Shown: piece after piece, positions 38,995 to 48,465 of the stretch
Layout: each line of letters starts with the position of its first letter
Numbering within the stretch: position 1 is the first letter of the stretch
Assembly (NCBI RefSeq): GCF_000251145.1
Contig: NZ_AIDW01000028.1
Location: 1-64,000, forward strand
Source of the DNA: Sphingomonas sp. PAMC 26621
GTDB taxonomy: Bacteria > Pseudomonadota > Alphaproteobacteria > Sphingomonadales > Sphingomonadaceae
Direction: 5' to 3'
DNA length: 64,000 bases
Made by a program: the position numbers and the translations under genes
Notes under the pieces: generated by a model
Database searches by the model: none
What the model was told of the DNA's origin: nothing
Seen by the model: only the letters and a program-made list of their open reading frames with translations

Positions 38995-39100
38995 GTTTCC
39001 CCGGCAAGGGCCGGGGCCCAGTAGCGCAGGTTTCGGGAACGCGCGCTGCGCTTCGATCCCCCGCCCGTCTTGCTGGACCCCGGCCTTCGCCGGGGAAGCA
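38995..39100. repeat. REP-like paired palindrome, CTTCCCCGGC type
   Basis: The left arm from about 38995 and right arm at 39073-39099 are of the same family as the element inside queG (15098), with a spacer of about 50 bases. It sits between the convergent glnD and infC genes. Confidence 0.8.
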
Positions 39101-39109
39101 CATCGGTCG

Positions 39110-39646
39110 TTATTTCGGCGCGAGCACCATCAGCATCTGACGGCCTTCCATGCGCGGATAGGCCTCGACCTTGGCGGTCTCGGTCACATCGGCCTGGACA
39201 CGCTGGAGCAGCGCCATGCCGAGCTGGCCGTGGCTGAGCTCGCGGCCGCGGAAGCGGAGCGTGATCTTGACCTTGTCGCCTTCGTCGATGAACTCGAGCA
39301 CCTTCTTCATCTTGGTGTCGTAATCGTGGTCATCGATGTTCGGACGCATTTTGATCTCCTTGATCTCCTGCGTCTTCTGCGACTTGCGCGCGAGGTTCGC
39401 CTTTTTCTGGGCCTCGTACTTGAACTTGCCGACATCGAGGAACTTCGCGACGGGCGGATCGGCGTTGGGCGACACCTCGACCAGATCGAGACCGACCTTG
39501 CGCGCCTGCTCCATCGCCTCGCGCGTGTACATCACGCCAAGGTTCTCGCCGTCCTGGTCGATCACGCGGACCTTGGCGGACTGGATGAATTCATTGAAGC
39601 GAGGGCCATTCATCGGCGGCGCCTGGCGGTTCATCGGGGGTCGGAT
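39110..39646 (-). CDS. infC: Translation initiation factor IF-3
   Basis: The protein of about 178 residues has the two IF-3 domains. The N-domain runs [20 protein letters not shown], the linker is rich in Lys ([20 protein letters not shown]), and the C-domain has [15 protein letters not shown] and a conserved end. The first ATG (39634) lies 20 bases from the only good ribosome binding site, GAGGAG (39655-39660). An in-frame ATC at 39646 is at the ideal 8 bases, and infC classically uses a rare AUU/AUC/AUA start for autoregulation. I therefore place the start at 39646; ATG at 39634 is the fallback. Confidence 0.9.
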   Translation of the reverse strand: MRPPMNRQAPPMNGPRFNEFIQSAKVRVIDQDGENLGVMYTREAMEQARKVGLDLVEVSPNADPPVAKFLDVGKFKYEAQKKANLARKSQKTQEIKEIKMRPNIDDHDYDTKMKKVLEFIDEGDKVKITLRFRGRELSHGQLGMALLQRVQADVTETAKVEAYPRMEGRQMLMVLAPK

Positions 39647-39676
39647 AGGTGTAGCTCCTCTGGTCGTTGACAGTCG

Positions 39677-39705
39677 TATATAGGGGTTTTCGGGGGAAAA
39701 CGAAA
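39677..39705 (-). promoter_or_regulatory. Candidate infC promoter
   Basis: On the minus strand, TTTCGT (39705-39700), a 17-base spacer and TATATA (39682-39677) lie 17 bases upstream of the GAGGAG site. The -10 is good and the -35 weak. If real, infC can be transcribed apart from thrS, with a leader of about 25 bases. Confidence 0.4.
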
Positions 39706-39763
39706 GATGCGCTCGTGCACCAAGTGACGATCCGAGCGGGGGCAGGTTTCGTTGGGAGACTCC

Positions 39764-40128
39764 CCTCCCCTTCAGGGGAGGGGCTGGGGGTGGGGCCGTG
39801 TCTCACCGAGAGTTTGGCTCTGCTGCACGTCCCCCCCCCCAACCCCCCCCCCCCCGCCCGCCCGTCGCGTCGTCGCGCGCGCGCGCGCGCGCGCGCGCGC
39901 GCGCGCGCGCGCGCGCGCGCGCGCGCGCGCGCGCGCGCGCGCGCGCGCGCGCGCGCGCGCGCGCGCGCGCGCGCGCGTCGCGCGCGACGACGCGCGCGCG
40001 CGCGCGCGCGCGCGCGCGCGCGCGCGCGCGCGCGCGCGCGCGCGCGCGCGCCCCCCCCGTGTCTCACCGAGAGTTTGGCTCTGCTGCACGTCCCCACCCC
40101 AACCCCTCCCCTGAAGGGGAGGGGCTAA
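39764..40128. repeat. REP cluster with duplicated spacer, CCCCTCCCC type
   Basis: The left palindrome CCCCTCCCC-TTCA-GGGGAGGGG (from about 39767) and the right one (about 40104-40126) would form one ordinary paired REP around a spacer. That spacer is present twice, as a 39-base direct repeat (39796-39834 and 40057-40095), with C runs and a (CG)n tract between the copies. The region is the whole gap between thrS and the infC promoter. Confidence 0.8.
39851..40058. repeat. (CG)n tract of about 180 bases flanked by C runs
   Basis: After C runs at 39831-39855, alternating CG runs from about 39873 to 40050. It is broken only by a short palindrome-like patch near 39978-39991 (GTCGCGCGCGACGAC), and it ends in eight C bases. 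Long reading frames through it encode only Arg-Ala, Ala-Arg or similar dipeptides and are not genes. Pure CG of this length can form Z-DNA if real, but an assembly artefact at a strong hairpin is at least as likely. Confidence 0.85.
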
Positions 40129-40140
40129 GGGCGAGTGGCG

Positions 40141-42147
40141 TTACAGGTCCGGCGCCTTGGCCGCTTCCGTGAGCATCGCGATCGCATCGTCGAGCGTCAG
40201 GAACTGCTGCCGATCGCTCCCCAACTGGCGCAGCGCGACCTTGCCTTCCTCAGCCTCGCGCTTGCCGACGACGAGCAGGTTGGGAACCTTCGCCAGCGAA
40301 TGCTCGCGTACCTTGTAGTTGATCTTCTCGTTACGCAGATCGGTCTCGACCCGGATTCCCGCCCCCTTGAGCTTCTCGGCCACTTCGCGCGCATAGTCGT
40401 CGGCGTCGGACACGATCGTCGCAACGACCGCCTGCACCGGCGACAGCCAGAGCGGGAAGCGCCCGGCGTGATGCTCGATCAGGATGCCGATGAAGCGTTC
40501 GAACGTGCCCAGGATCGCGCGGTGGAGCATGATCGGGCGGTGGCGTTCACCGTCAGCGCCGACGTAGCTCGCATCGAGTCGCTCGGGCAGCACGCGGTCG
40601 GACTGGATCGTGCCGACCTGCCACGTCCGCCCGATCGCGTCGGTCAGATGGAATTCGAGCTTGGGTGCATAGAACGCGCCCTCGCCCGGCAGTTCCTCGA
40701 ACTTCGCCTTGATCGACTCGCTTAGGCTCGACCCAAGCACTGCCTTGCGCAACTCCTCCTCGGACTGGTCCCACATCTCCTCGGTGCCGAACCGCTTCTC
40801 GGGCCGCAGCGCGAGCTTGACCGCATAATCCTCGAACCCGAGGTCGCGGTACACGCTGTCGAGCAGCTCGCAGAATTGCTGGACCTCGGCGACGAGCTGA
40901 TCCTCGCGGACGAAGATGTGCGCGTCGTCCTGCGTGAACTGGCGGACGCGCATGATGCCGTGGAGCGCGCCGTGCGGCTCGTTGCGATGGCAGCAGCCGA
41001 ATTCGGCCATGCGGATCGGCAGGTCGCGATACGATTTGATCCCCTGGCGGAAGATCAGCACGTGCGCCGGGCAGTTCATGGGTTTCAGCGCCATCAGGTC
41101 GGCGGTGCCGCTGAACACGGCGGCGTCGTCCTCGGTGTTGGGGATCTCGTCGGGCACCACGAACATGTTCTCGCGATACTTGCCCCAATGGCCCGACTGT
41201 TCCCACTGGCGTGCGTCCATCAGCTGCGGGGTCTTCACCTCGGCATAGCCCGCCGCGTCGAGCCGGCGACGCATATACGCCTCCAACTGCCGCCACAGGA
41301 TGAAGCCCTTGGGGTGCCAGAAGACCGAGCCCTGCGCTTCGGACTGGAGATGGAACAGGTCCATTTCCTGCCCGATCTTGCGATGGTCGCGCTTGCCCGC
41401 TTCCTCGAGCATCGTGAGATGCGCATCGAGCTGCTTCTTGTTGAGCCAGCCGGTGCCGTAGATGCGGCTGAGCATCGCGTTCTTCTGGTCGCCGCGCCAG
41501 TACGCGCCCGACACGCGCGTCAGCTTGAACGCGTTCGGGTCGAGCTTGCCGGTCGAGACCATGTGCGGCCCGCGGCACATGTCAAGCCACTTGCCCTGGC
41601 GGTAGATCGTCAGTTCCTCGCCGTCGGGAAGCTCGGCGGCCCATTCGGCCTTGAACGTCTCGCCCTGCTGCTGCCAGGTCTCGATCAGCTGCTCGCGGCT
41701 CCACACTTCGCGGACGAACGGCTCGTTGCGGCCGATGATCGCGCGCATCTCGGCTTCGATCGCGGGCAGGTCGTCGTCGGTGAAGGGCCGGTCCTTGCCG
41801 TTGATCTTGGGGGGCGCGAAGTCGTAATAGAAGCCGTCGTCGGTCGCCGGGCCGAAGGTGATCTGCGTGCCGGGGAACAGGTGCTGCACCGCTTCCGCCA
41901 TGACGTGCGCGAGATCGTGCCGCGCGAGTTCGAGCGCATCCGCCTCGTCGCGCGCGGTGACGAGCGCGAGCGCGCTGTCGCCATCGAACGGGCGCATGAT
42001 GTCGCGCAACTCGCCATCGACGCGCGCGGCGATCGCCGCCTTGGCGAGACCCGGGCCGATCGCCGCGGCGATGTCTGCCGGCGTAGTCCCCGGGGCTACC
42101 TCGCGGACGGAACCGTCGGGTAGCGAGATGCGGAACAGCGCGGACAT
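40141..42147 (-). CDS. thrS: Threonyl-tRNA synthetase
   Basis: The 668-residue class II synthetase charges tRNA-Thr. In order it has the TGS domain (about 1-62) and the editing domain with H77-x3-H81 in [12 protein letters not shown]. The catalytic core has motif 2 [20 protein letters not shown], including the zinc-binding Cys, and motif 3 [19 protein letters not shown]. The C-terminal anticodon-binding domain ([20 protein letters not shown]...) completes it. The length is normal. infC lies downstream on the same strand beyond the REP/(CG)n region; rpmI and rplT are not adjacent. Confidence 0.98.
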   Translation of the reverse strand: MSALFRISLPDGSVREVAPGTTPADIAAAIGPGLAKAAIAARVDGELRDIMRPFDGDSALALVTARDEADALELARHDLAHVMAEAVQHLFPGTQITFGPATDDGFYYDFAPPKINGKDRPFTDDDLPAIEAEMRAIIGRNEPFVREVWSREQLIETWQQQGETFKAEWAAELPDGEELTIYRQGKWLDMCRGPHMVSTGKLDPNAFKLTRVSGAYWRGDQKNAMLSRIYGTGWLNKKQLDAHLTMLEEAGKRDHRKIGQEMDLFHLQSEAQGSVFWHPKGFILWRQLEAYMRRRLDAAGYAEVKTPQLMDARQWEQSGHWGKYRENMFVVPDEIPNTEDDAAVFSGTADLMALKPMNCPAHVLIFRQGIKSYRDLPIRMAEFGCCHRNEPHGALHGIMRVRQFTQDDAHIFVREDQLVAEVQQFCELLDSVYRDLGFEDYAVKLALRPEKRFGTEEMWDQSEEELRKAVLGSSLSESIKAKFEELPGEGAFYAPKLEFHLTDAIGRTWQVGTIQSDRVLPERLDASYVGADGERHRPIMLHRAILGTFERFIGILIEHHAGRFPLWLSPVQAVVATIVSDADDYAREVAEKLKGAGIRVETDLRNEKINYKVREHSLAKVPNLLVVGKREAEEGKVALRQLGSDRQQFLTLDDAIAMLTEAAKAPDL

Positions 42148-42306
42148 GAGGACAGGGTCTTTCCGTGGATGAAGGGAACCCGCGGCTTAAGCCGGGTGCG
42201 CCGATATAGGCAAGCGCGCGTGTTCCGTCACCCTGTCATGGGTCTGTCGCGGTGTGCCCGCAAACGAGGCCGTCCCCCCGGGACACGCCCGGGGTGCCCT
42301 GCCCCC

Positions 42307-43593
42307 TCAGGCGTAGGCGCGCCGCGCAGGCTCGACCTGGAACCGGTCGGCCTGTTCGGCAAGCTGGACGACCACTTCGGTCAGGTTGCGCGCCGCCGCC
42401 GAGGTCTGCTCGACCATCGCGGCATTCTGCTGGGTTGAGGTGTCCATTTCATGCACCGCGCTGCTGACTTCGCTGATCGCGCTCGCCTGTGCGGCATTGT
42501 CGTTGGCGATCTGCTCGGCCAGCCGCGCCGCCTGCTCGCCCGAGGTGAGGATCACGCCGAACGCGCTGTCGACTTCCTGCACCGCATCCACCGCCGCGCC
42601 GATGTCGAGCCGCGTCACGCTCAACTGGTCACGCGCGCGCTTCGCCTCTTCCTCGGCGCGCATCGCGAGCGCGCTGACGAGATCCGCGACGACCGCGAAG
42701 CCGCGCCCGGCATCGCCCGCGCGTCCGGCCTCGACCGCTGCGTTCATCGCGAGGACGCGGGTCTGGAACGCGATCTTGTCGAGCCCCTCGATCACGTCGT
42801 CGATGCCCTTCGCGCTGTCGAGCACCCGCGTCATCGCCTGAACCGCGACGTCGGTGCGCTCGCGCCCGGTCTGGACCGCGGTCTTCGCCTGTTCGGACGT
42901 CTCGACCGACTGCGTCGCGGCGCGCGCGGTCGCCTTGAGCCGCGCATCGACCTGCTGGATCGCGGCGGCGGTTTGCTCGAGGCTCGCCGCATTGCCTTCG
43001 GTGCGGCGCGCGAGGTCGCTCGCGGCCTGGGCGATTTCGGTCGAGCCGGTCTGGATATTGCCCGTGCTCGCCATGACCGAGCCGAGCAGCGTGCGCAAAT
43101 TCTCGAGCGCGTCGTTGAACGCCGCCTTGAGCGGCTGATAGACCGGGGGATAGTCCTCGACGATATCGGCGGTCAGGTCGCAGTTCGACAGCCGATCGAA
43201 ATTGCCCGACAGCCGCTGGATGATCTGAGAATTGACCTCGAATTCGGCGTTGAGCCGCTGCTGCTCCTGCGCGGTCGCGCGGAACGTGCCCATCGCCTTG
43301 GTCATGCGCCCGACGCAATCCTTGTAGTCGGTGAAGTCGATCGGCGTATCGAGGTCGCCCGCGGCGAGCCCCTCCATCCGCACCACCGTCGCGACATAGG
43401 GTACGCACACCGCTTCGCGGAACAGATGCGCCAGCACCACGCCGACCCCGGTCGCACCCAGTGCGACCCACACCGAAACCGATGGCGGGAACAGCGCGGT
43501 CGCCAGCGTCACCGCCCCCAGCAACGCCACGAACGTGCCGTACGATACCAACATCTTCAAACGGATAGGCGCATCGGCCCGAAACCAATTCAT
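42307..43593 (-). CDS. Methyl-accepting chemotaxis protein
   Basis: The 428-residue chemoreceptor has two close N-terminal transmembrane helices ([22 protein letters not shown] and [18 protein letters not shown]), with almost no periplasmic domain between them, so it probably senses a cytoplasmic or membrane signal. A HAMP-like segment follows, then the signalling coiled coil. Its hairpin tip reads [35 protein letters not shown], a slightly divergent form of the consensus. No che genes are adjacent. A short GC palindrome (about 42262-42300) lies before the stop. Confidence 0.93.
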   Translation of the reverse strand: MNWFRADAPIRLKMLVSYGTFVALLGAVTLATALFPPSVSVWVALGATGVGVVLAHLFREAVCVPYVATVVRMEGLAAGDLDTPIDFTDYKDCVGRMTKAMGTFRATAQEQQRLNAEFEVNSQIIQRLSGNFDRLSNCDLTADIVEDYPPVYQPLKAAFNDALENLRTLLGSVMASTGNIQTGSTEIAQAASDLARRTEGNAASLEQTAAAIQQVDARLKATARAATQSVETSEQAKTAVQTGRERTDVAVQAMTRVLDSAKGIDDVIEGLDKIAFQTRVLAMNAAVEAGRAGDAGRGFAVVADLVSALAMRAEEEAKRARDQLSVTRLDIGAAVDAVQEVDSAFGVILTSGEQAARLAEQIANDNAAQASAISEVSSAVHEMDTSTQQNAAMVEQTSAAARNLTEVVVQLAEQADRFQVEPARRAYA

Positions 43594-43691
43594 AGGATAA
43601 CCCCGCGCTGTAGGACGGCGTGCGACGCCACGCTGCCCCCATCATAGAAAGCGGAGCTACCGCACGTTTCGCGCAGGGAATTTTTTTCGCG

Positions 43692-44507
43692 TCAGGCGAC
43701 GCCGAACGGCACCACGCGATTGCCGCGATAATGGCCGATCTCGGCGCGCCCGAGATACGGCACGCGCATCTCGCCGCACCAGCGCGTAATCATCGTTTCG
43801 ATCGTCTCGCCAAATTCGGGCTCGTTCGCCTGCACCTCGGTGATCTGCCCGAGCCGTACCCCGGCAATCCCTTTCAACTGTGTCGCATGCGCCATCGTGA
43901 ACAGCATGCGGTCGATCCGGTACAAGGGCTCGGAGACCTCCTCGACGATCAGGACGTGGTCGGTCAGGTCGGGCAACCAGGGCGAGCCGATCAGCCCGGT
44001 CAGGATCGCGAGGTTGAACGCCGCCGCCGGGCGCCCGTCGAGCCCGGGCTCGAGCACCGACCGGTCCTTCTTCGTGAGCCACAGCAACGCGCGGGTGAAC
44101 CCGACCCCGCCGTCACCGCTCCCCGCAGTCGACACCATCGGCCCGTGGACCGGCCGCCCGATCCGCGCGGCGTAGAGCGCGCCGAGCAGGAACCCCATGT
44201 CGGAAAAGCCGAGATACGTCTTGCGCCGCGCCGCCTCGCCGAGCGCGGGGATCACCGCCTGCAGGATCCGGTTCGACCCGTAGCCGCCCCGCGCGAACCA
44301 CAAGGCGTCGATCGTCGGATCGTTCGCCATCTCGACGAACGCGGCGGCACGTGCCGCGTCCGAGCCTGCGAAATGCCCTTCGGACAGGAAACATTGCGGG
44401 TGGAACACCAGATCGACCTCGGGCGCGGCCACCGCCGCCAGCCCCTGCGCGCGCGCCGCGAGCGCCGCGTCGATCCCCCGCGCGGGGGCCACCACTCCGA
44501 TCTTCAT
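43692..44507 (-). CDS. LD-carboxypeptidase (LdcA family, S66)
   Basis: The 271-residue cytoplasmic serine peptidase removes the terminal D-Ala from murein tetrapeptides during wall recycling. The S66 motifs are WFARGGYGSNRIL (about 72-84) and LGFSDMGFLLGALYA, with the nucleophile Ser in GFSD. The Glu (VEEVSEPLYRIDRML) and a C-terminal His region are also present. The start at 44507 (MKIGVVAPARGI) is family-like. It is divergent from the Mur ligase gene by 46 bases, and the two enzymes act in successive recycling steps. Confidence 0.9.
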   Translation of the reverse strand: MKIGVVAPARGIDAALAARAQGLAAVAAPEVDLVFHPQCFLSEGHFAGSDAARAAAFVEMANDPTIDALWFARGGYGSNRILQAVIPALGEAARRKTYLGFSDMGFLLGALYAARIGRPVHGPMVSTAGSGDGGVGFTRALLWLTKKDRSVLEPGLDGRPAAAFNLAILTGLIGSPWLPDLTDHVLIVEEVSEPLYRIDRMLFTMAHATQLKGIAGVRLGQITEVQANEPEFGETIETMITRWCGEMRVPYLGRAEIGHYRGNRVVPFGVA

Positions 44508-44553
44508 CACATTTCCCGTGGCGATTTCCGTTGACCCGCGATAGCCCCGCCTG

Positions 44554-45960
44554 ATGACCAACGGCAAACCCTACTTCTTCGTCGGCATTGGTGGCAGCGG
44601 GATGATGCCGCTCGCAATGATCCTCGCCGGGCGCGGCGCCACCGTGGCGGGTTCGGACCGGACGCTCGACGCCGGGCGCCTGCCCGCCAAGTTCGACGAC
44701 CTCGCCGCCAAGGGCGTCACGCTGTTCGCGCAGGACGGCTCGGGTGTCACCTCGGCCGAGCAGATCGTCGTCGCTTCGGCCGCGGTCGAGGCGAGCGTCG
44801 CGGACATCGTCGCGGCGGAGCGCGTCGGCGCGGCGCGGCTGAGCCGCCCCGAACTGCTCGCCTCGCTGTTCAACGCGAGCGCGCTGCCGATCGGCGTCGC
44901 GGGGACGAGCGGCAAATCGACCGTGACGGGGATGATCGGCTGGATCCTCCACGCCTGCGGGCGCGACCCGACCGTGATGAACGGCGCGGTGATGAAGAAT
45001 TTTGTACGCGACGACGCCCCCTTCGCGAGCGCGCTGGTCGGCGACGGCGAAGCCTTCGTCAGCGAAGTCGACGAGAGCGACGGCTCGATCGCGCTGTACC
45101 AGCCGAAGATTGCGGTGCTCAACAACGTCAGCCTCGACCACAAGTCGCTCGAGGAACTGCGCGCGCTGTTCTCGGCATTCGCGGAGAAGGCGGAGACGAC
45201 GATCCTCAACGTCGGCGATCCCGAAGCGGCGGCGCTGGCGCGCGGGCTCGACCCCGCGCGGCTGGTGACGTTCGCGATCGACCAGAGCGCGGATTTGCGC
45301 GCGACCAACCTCGTCCCCGCCCCGTCCGCGATCACCTTCGATCTTGTCGCGAAGGGGGAGACGCAGCGGGTGCGGCTGTCGGTGCCCGGCGCGCACAACG
45401 TCTCCAATGCGCTCGCGGCGCTCGGCGCGGCGCGCGCGGCGGGGGTGCCGCTCAAGGACGCGATCCGCGCGATCGAGGGGTTCACCGGGCTCAAACGCCG
45501 GTTCGAGCGGGTCGGCGAAGCGCTAGGCATCACCGTGATCGACGATTTCGGGCACAATCCCGACAAGATCGCCGCGACGCTGGCGACGCTCCACGCCTTC
45601 CCCGGCCGGTTGCTCGTGCTGTTCCAGCCGCATGGTTATGGCCCGCTCAAGGTGATGCGGCACGAACTGATCGCGATGTTCCGGGCGCAGCTCGGCGAAG
45701 ACGACCGGCTCGTCTTGCCCGACCCGGTCTATCAGGGCGGCACCGTTTCGCGCGAAGTGACCAGCGCGGACATCGTCGCCGGGATCGGCCCGCGCGCGTG
45801 CCACATCCCCGATCGCGCCGATGCCGCAAGCTGGCTGGTCGAGCAGGCGTGCCCCGGCGACCGGATCGTGGTAATGGGGGCACGCGACGATACGCTCAGC
45901 CAGCTCGCCGTCGACCTGCTGGCGCGGATTGCCGCGAAACCCGGCGTGCCTGCCGCCTGA
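44554..45960 (+). CDS. Mur ligase family protein, Mpl-like
   Basis: The 468-residue protein starts with the MurC/Mpl-type Rossmann motif [14 protein letters not shown] (about 8-21). It then has the ATP loop [13 protein letters not shown] (about 114-126), [13 protein letters not shown], the [14 protein letters not shown] metal-site region, and a C-terminal domain with [14 protein letters not shown]. It fits Mpl, which joins recycled tripeptide to UDP-MurNAc; the divergent LdcA gene supports this. The tip SLDH and DESDGS differ from MurC, so a dedicated recycling role is favoured, but the peptide substrate is inferred. Confidence 0.87.
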   Translation: MTNGKPYFFVGIGGSGMMPLAMILAGRGATVAGSDRTLDAGRLPAKFDDLAAKGVTLFAQDGSGVTSAEQIVVASAAVEASVADIVAAERVGAARLSRPELLASLFNASALPIGVAGTSGKSTVTGMIGWILHACGRDPTVMNGAVMKNFVRDDAPFASALVGDGEAFVSEVDESDGSIALYQPKIAVLNNVSLDHKSLEELRALFSAFAEKAETTILNVGDPEAAALARGLDPARLVTFAIDQSADLRATNLVPAPSAITFDLVAKGETQRVRLSVPGAHNVSNALAALGAARAAGVPLKDAIRAIEGFTGLKRRFERVGEALGITVIDDFGHNPDKIAATLATLHAFPGRLLVLFQPHGYGPLKVMRHELIAMFRAQLGEDDRLVLPDPVYQGGTVSREVTSADIVAGIGPRACHIPDRADAASWLVEQACPGDRIVVMGARDDTLSQLAVDLLARIAAKPGVPAA

Positions 45961-45971
45961 AGGAGATGCTC

Positions 45972-46214
45972 ATGATCCGCCGCCTGTTCCTCGACCATCC
46001 CGCCACCGTCGGCGAAAGCTACACCGAGCATTTCGGTGTCGCCTCGCGCTTCGGGGTCACGATGATCGTCGGCGGCCTTGGCGCGATCGTCCATGCGTTC
46101 GTCCCGGCGTGGTGCAAGACCAGCGGGAGCAAGACAGTCGCCAAGCTTCACCGCCAGATGGTGGTGAAACGCGGCGAAGTCGCACAGGTGCGCAGCGTCG
46201 ATTACGTGATCTGA
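45972..46214 (+). CDS. DUF6356-family small protein
   Basis: The 80-residue protein fits a conserved small family in alphaproteobacteria (DUF6356). The N-terminus RRLFLDHPATVGESYTEHF is followed by a hydrophobic helix (FGVTMIVGGLGAIVHAFVPAWC, about 30-51) and a basic end with KLHRQMVVKR. It is probably an inner-membrane protein of unknown function. AAGGAG (45960-45965) is six bases before ATG 45972, which I prefer to ATG 45966. It is probably co-transcribed with the Mur ligase 11 bases upstream. Confidence 0.85.
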   Translation: MIRRLFLDHPATVGESYTEHFGVASRFGVTMIVGGLGAIVHAFVPAWCKTSGSKTVAKLHRQMVVKRGEVAQVRSVDYVI

Positions 46215-46238
46215 CGCGCCTTACTGTTCAACGCCCTA

Positions 46239-46321
46239 GTTCCCCGGCAAGGGCCGGGGCCCAGGGTTGCCAGGCACTACGCCCGTAACCCCGGACTCCC
46301 GCCTGCGCGGGAGAACGACGG
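46239..46321. repeat. REP-like mixed element
   Basis: The left half (TTCCCCGGCAAGGGCCGGGGCCCAGG, from about 46240) is of the queG-type family. The right half (GACTCCCGCCTGCGCGGGAGAACGACGG, to 46321) resembles the GTCATTCCCGC family. It appears to be a hybrid of two REP types and fills the gap before the hydrolase gene. Confidence 0.65.
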
Positions 46322-46360
46322 TCGGCGAGACCACGCCTTTCCCCATCCGCGAGTACCCCG

Positions 46361-47086
46361 ATGACCACCCCCACCGAACGCCCCCGCCTCGCCTTCCATC
46401 GCACCAAAGGCACTGGCCCGACGGTCGTCTTCCTCCCGGGCTACGGCTCGGACATGACCGGCAGCAAGGCGATGGCGCTCGAGGCGTGGGCGGTCGCGAC
46501 CGGGCGCGGGTTCGTGCGGTTCGATTATGGCGGCTGCGGCAAGAGCGAAGGCGCGTTCGCGGACCAGACGCTCGCCGACTGGCGCGATGACGTGCTGACC
46601 GTGCTCGACCAACTTGTCACCGGTCCCGCGATCCTCGTCGGATCGTCGCTTGGCGGGTGGCTGATGCTGCTCGTCGCGCGCGATCATCCGGCGAAGGTCG
46701 CCGCGCTGGTCGGGGTCGCGCCAGCGCCCGACTTCACCGACTGGGGCTTCACCACCGAGGACAAGCTTGCGCTTCTGTCGGAAGGCAAGCTCGAACGCCC
46801 CTCGCCCTACGCGCCCGAGCCGACCGTCTATACCCGCGCCTTCTGGCAATCGGGCGAGGCGAACCGGCTGATGGCGGGCGGGATCGCGATCGATTGCCCG
46901 GTGCGTTTCCTGCAGGGGATGGCCGACGCCGAGGTCCCGTACAACCGCACCGTGCGGCTCGCCGAGCTGGTCCGTTCAGCCGATGTGCAGGTGACGTTGA
47001 TCAAGGACGGCGACCACCGCCTGTCGCGCGATACCGATATCGCGCGGCTGATCCAGGCGATCGAGGATGTGACCCCCGCCGTATGA
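46361..47086 (+). CDS. Alpha/beta hydrolase
   Basis: The 241-residue serine hydrolase has the oxyanion-side VVFLPGYGSDMTGSKA (about 22-37), nucleophile Ser96 in LVGSSLGGWLM, the acid Asp in QGMADAEVPYN (about 185-195) and the His in KDGDHRLSRD. The compact fold without a large lid resembles the ABHD10/YqiA-like depalmitoylase-esterase group, but the substrate is unknown. It overlaps the following TPR gene in ATGA. Confidence 0.9.
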   Translation: MTTPTERPRLAFHRTKGTGPTVVFLPGYGSDMTGSKAMALEAWAVATGRGFVRFDYGGCGKSEGAFADQTLADWRDDVLTVLDQLVTGPAILVGSSLGGWLMLLVARDHPAKVAALVGVAPAPDFTDWGFTTEDKLALLSEGKLERPSPYAPEPTVYTRAFWQSGEANRLMAGGIAIDCPVRFLQGMADAEVPYNRTVRLAELVRSADVQVTLIKDGDHRLSRDTDIARLIQAIEDVTPAV

Positions 47087-47841
47087 TCCTGTTCCTCCTC
47101 GCCCAAGCTGCCGCCGTTCCGATGGGCCCTGCCCAGGTCGGCCCCGCCTCCACCGAACGAACACGCTACGAGCATTGCCTCGACCGCGCGAACAGCGACC
47201 CGGCGGGCGCGGAAGCCGAAGCGGGTCAGTGGAAGATCGCCGGCGGCGGCTTCCTGGCAAGCCAGTGCCTCGGCATGGCGTACAGCCGCGAACAACGCTG
47301 GCCCGCCGCCTCCGCAGCGTTCGAGTCCGCAGCGACCGCCGCTGAAAAGGCGAAGGACACGCGCAGTGCCAATTACTGGGCGCAGGCGGGCAACGCCTGG
47401 CTCGCAGCGGGCGACGCGACCAAGGCGCGTGCCGCACTCGACGCCGCGATCGCGAGCGGATCGCTGACCGGGATGCCACTCGGCGAAGCACATCTCGACC
47501 GCGCGCGCGCGCTGGTCGCCGCGAGCGACAGCGAAGGCGCGCGCGATGATCTCGACCGGGCACTGACCGAAGTCCCCGCCGACCCGCTCGCATGGCTGCT
47601 CTCGGCGACACTCGCCCGCCGCGAGGGCGACATGCCGCGCGCCAAGAAGGACATCGCCGAGGCACTCCGGCTTGGCGGCGACGACAGCGACGTCCAGCTC
47701 GAGGCGGGCAACATCGCGGCCAAGTCCGGCGACGCCGCCAATGCGCGCACCGCGTGGCAGCAGGCGGTCGACCTCCGCCCCGACAGCCCCTCGGGCAAGG
47801 CCGCGGCGATGGCGCTGCAACAGTTCAGCGGCGCGCGGTAA
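47083..47841 (+). CDS. TPR-repeat protein with signal-like N-terminus
   Basis: The 252-residue protein starts MILFLLAQAAAVPMG, a short hydrophobic leader that may be a signal peptide. Four or five TPR units follow, for example CLGMAYSREQRWPAASAAFESA, NAWLAAGDATKARAALDAAI, DSEGARDDLDRALTEVP and GDMPRAKKDIAEALRLGG. It is probably a periplasmic scaffold. It is translationally coupled to the hydrolase gene by a 4-base overlap, so the two may work on one process, which is inference. Confidence 0.82.
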   Translation: MILFLLAQAAAVPMGPAQVGPASTERTRYEHCLDRANSDPAGAEAEAGQWKIAGGGFLASQCLGMAYSREQRWPAASAAFESAATAAEKAKDTRSANYWAQAGNAWLAAGDATKARAALDAAIASGSLTGMPLGEAHLDRARALVAASDSEGARDDLDRALTEVPADPLAWLLSATLARREGDMPRAKKDIAEALRLGGDDSDVQLEAGNIAAKSGDAANARTAWQQAVDLRPDSPSGKAAAMALQQFSGAR

Positions 47842-47857
47842 CCTTTTGATCGGTATC

Positions 47858-47963
47858 GCTTCCCCGACGAAGGCCGGGGCCCAGGAGCGATGGCCAAGGT
47901 AACGAGGCGCAGTCCCCCGCCACGCCTGTCCCTCTCCCGGGCCCCGGCCTTCGCCGGGGAAGC
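47858..47963. repeat. REP-like paired palindrome, CTTCCCCGGC type
   Basis: The left arm at 47858-47884 and right arm at 47937-47963 mirror each other, with a spacer of about 52 bases. This is the same layout and size as the copy inside queG. It lies between the TPR gene and gloA. Confidence 0.8.
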
Positions 47964-48048
47964 GGATTCAATTGAACGCATCCCGAGGGTGGCAGACCAA
48001 CCGCCGCGCCCCTATCTGACGAGGCAACCGCACGGGAGCCCCAGCACG

Positions 48049-48465
48049 ATGAAATACCTCCACACCATGATCCGCGTCACCGATCCGGTCGCGACGATCG
48101 ACTTCTTCAAGGTCCTTGGGCTCGAGGAAGTCCGCCGGATGGACAACGAAGCAGGCCGTTTCTCGCTGATTTTCCTCGCGGCACCCGGCGATCACGACGC
48201 GCAGGTCGAACTGACCCACAATTGGGATCCCGAACCCTATGAGGGCGGCCGCAATTTCGGCCATCTCGCGTACCGCGTCGATAACGTCTACGAGACCTGC
48301 CAGCGGCTGATGGATTCGGGCGTGACGATCAACCGCCCGCCGCGCGACGGCAACATGGCGTTCGTCCGCACCCCCGACAACATCTCGATCGAACTGCTCC
48401 AGGCCGGCGACCCGCTTCCGAAGGCCGAGCCGTGGGCATCGATGCCGAACACCGGCGTCTGGTGA
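48049..48465 (+). CDS. gloA: VOC-family glyoxalase (lactoylglutathione lyase-like)
   Basis: The 138-residue metalloprotein has two beta-alpha-beta-beta-beta modules. The first metal ligand region is MKYLHTMIRVTDPVATIDFF (His5). The Glu and His ligands lie in VELTHNW and FGHLAYRVDN, and the final Glu in NISIELLQ. This matches glyoxalase I, which makes S-lactoylglutathione from methylglyoxal and glutathione. Its stop touches the start of the gloB-like gene, so the two detoxification steps are coupled. Confidence 0.92.
   Translation: MKYLHTMIRVTDPVATIDFFKVLGLEEVRRMDNEAGRFSLIFLAAPGDHDAQVELTHNWDPEPYEGGRNFGHLAYRVDNVYETCQRLMDSGVTINRPPRDGNMAFVRTPDNISIELLQAGDPLPKAEPWASMPNTGVW

Noticed and set aside
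39667..40172. Long frames on both strands through the CG tract, encoding Arg-Ala repeat proteins
   Set aside because: They are only the translation of (CG)n and C runs in each frame, with no start signals or protein-like composition.
42148..42306. Leader or T-box control of thrS, and a REP in the gap after it
   Set aside because: No T-box or specifier-like structure is apparent. The CCCCCGGGACACGCCCGGGG palindrome is only a half-element, so I mention it with the chemoreceptor entry and not as a feature of its own.
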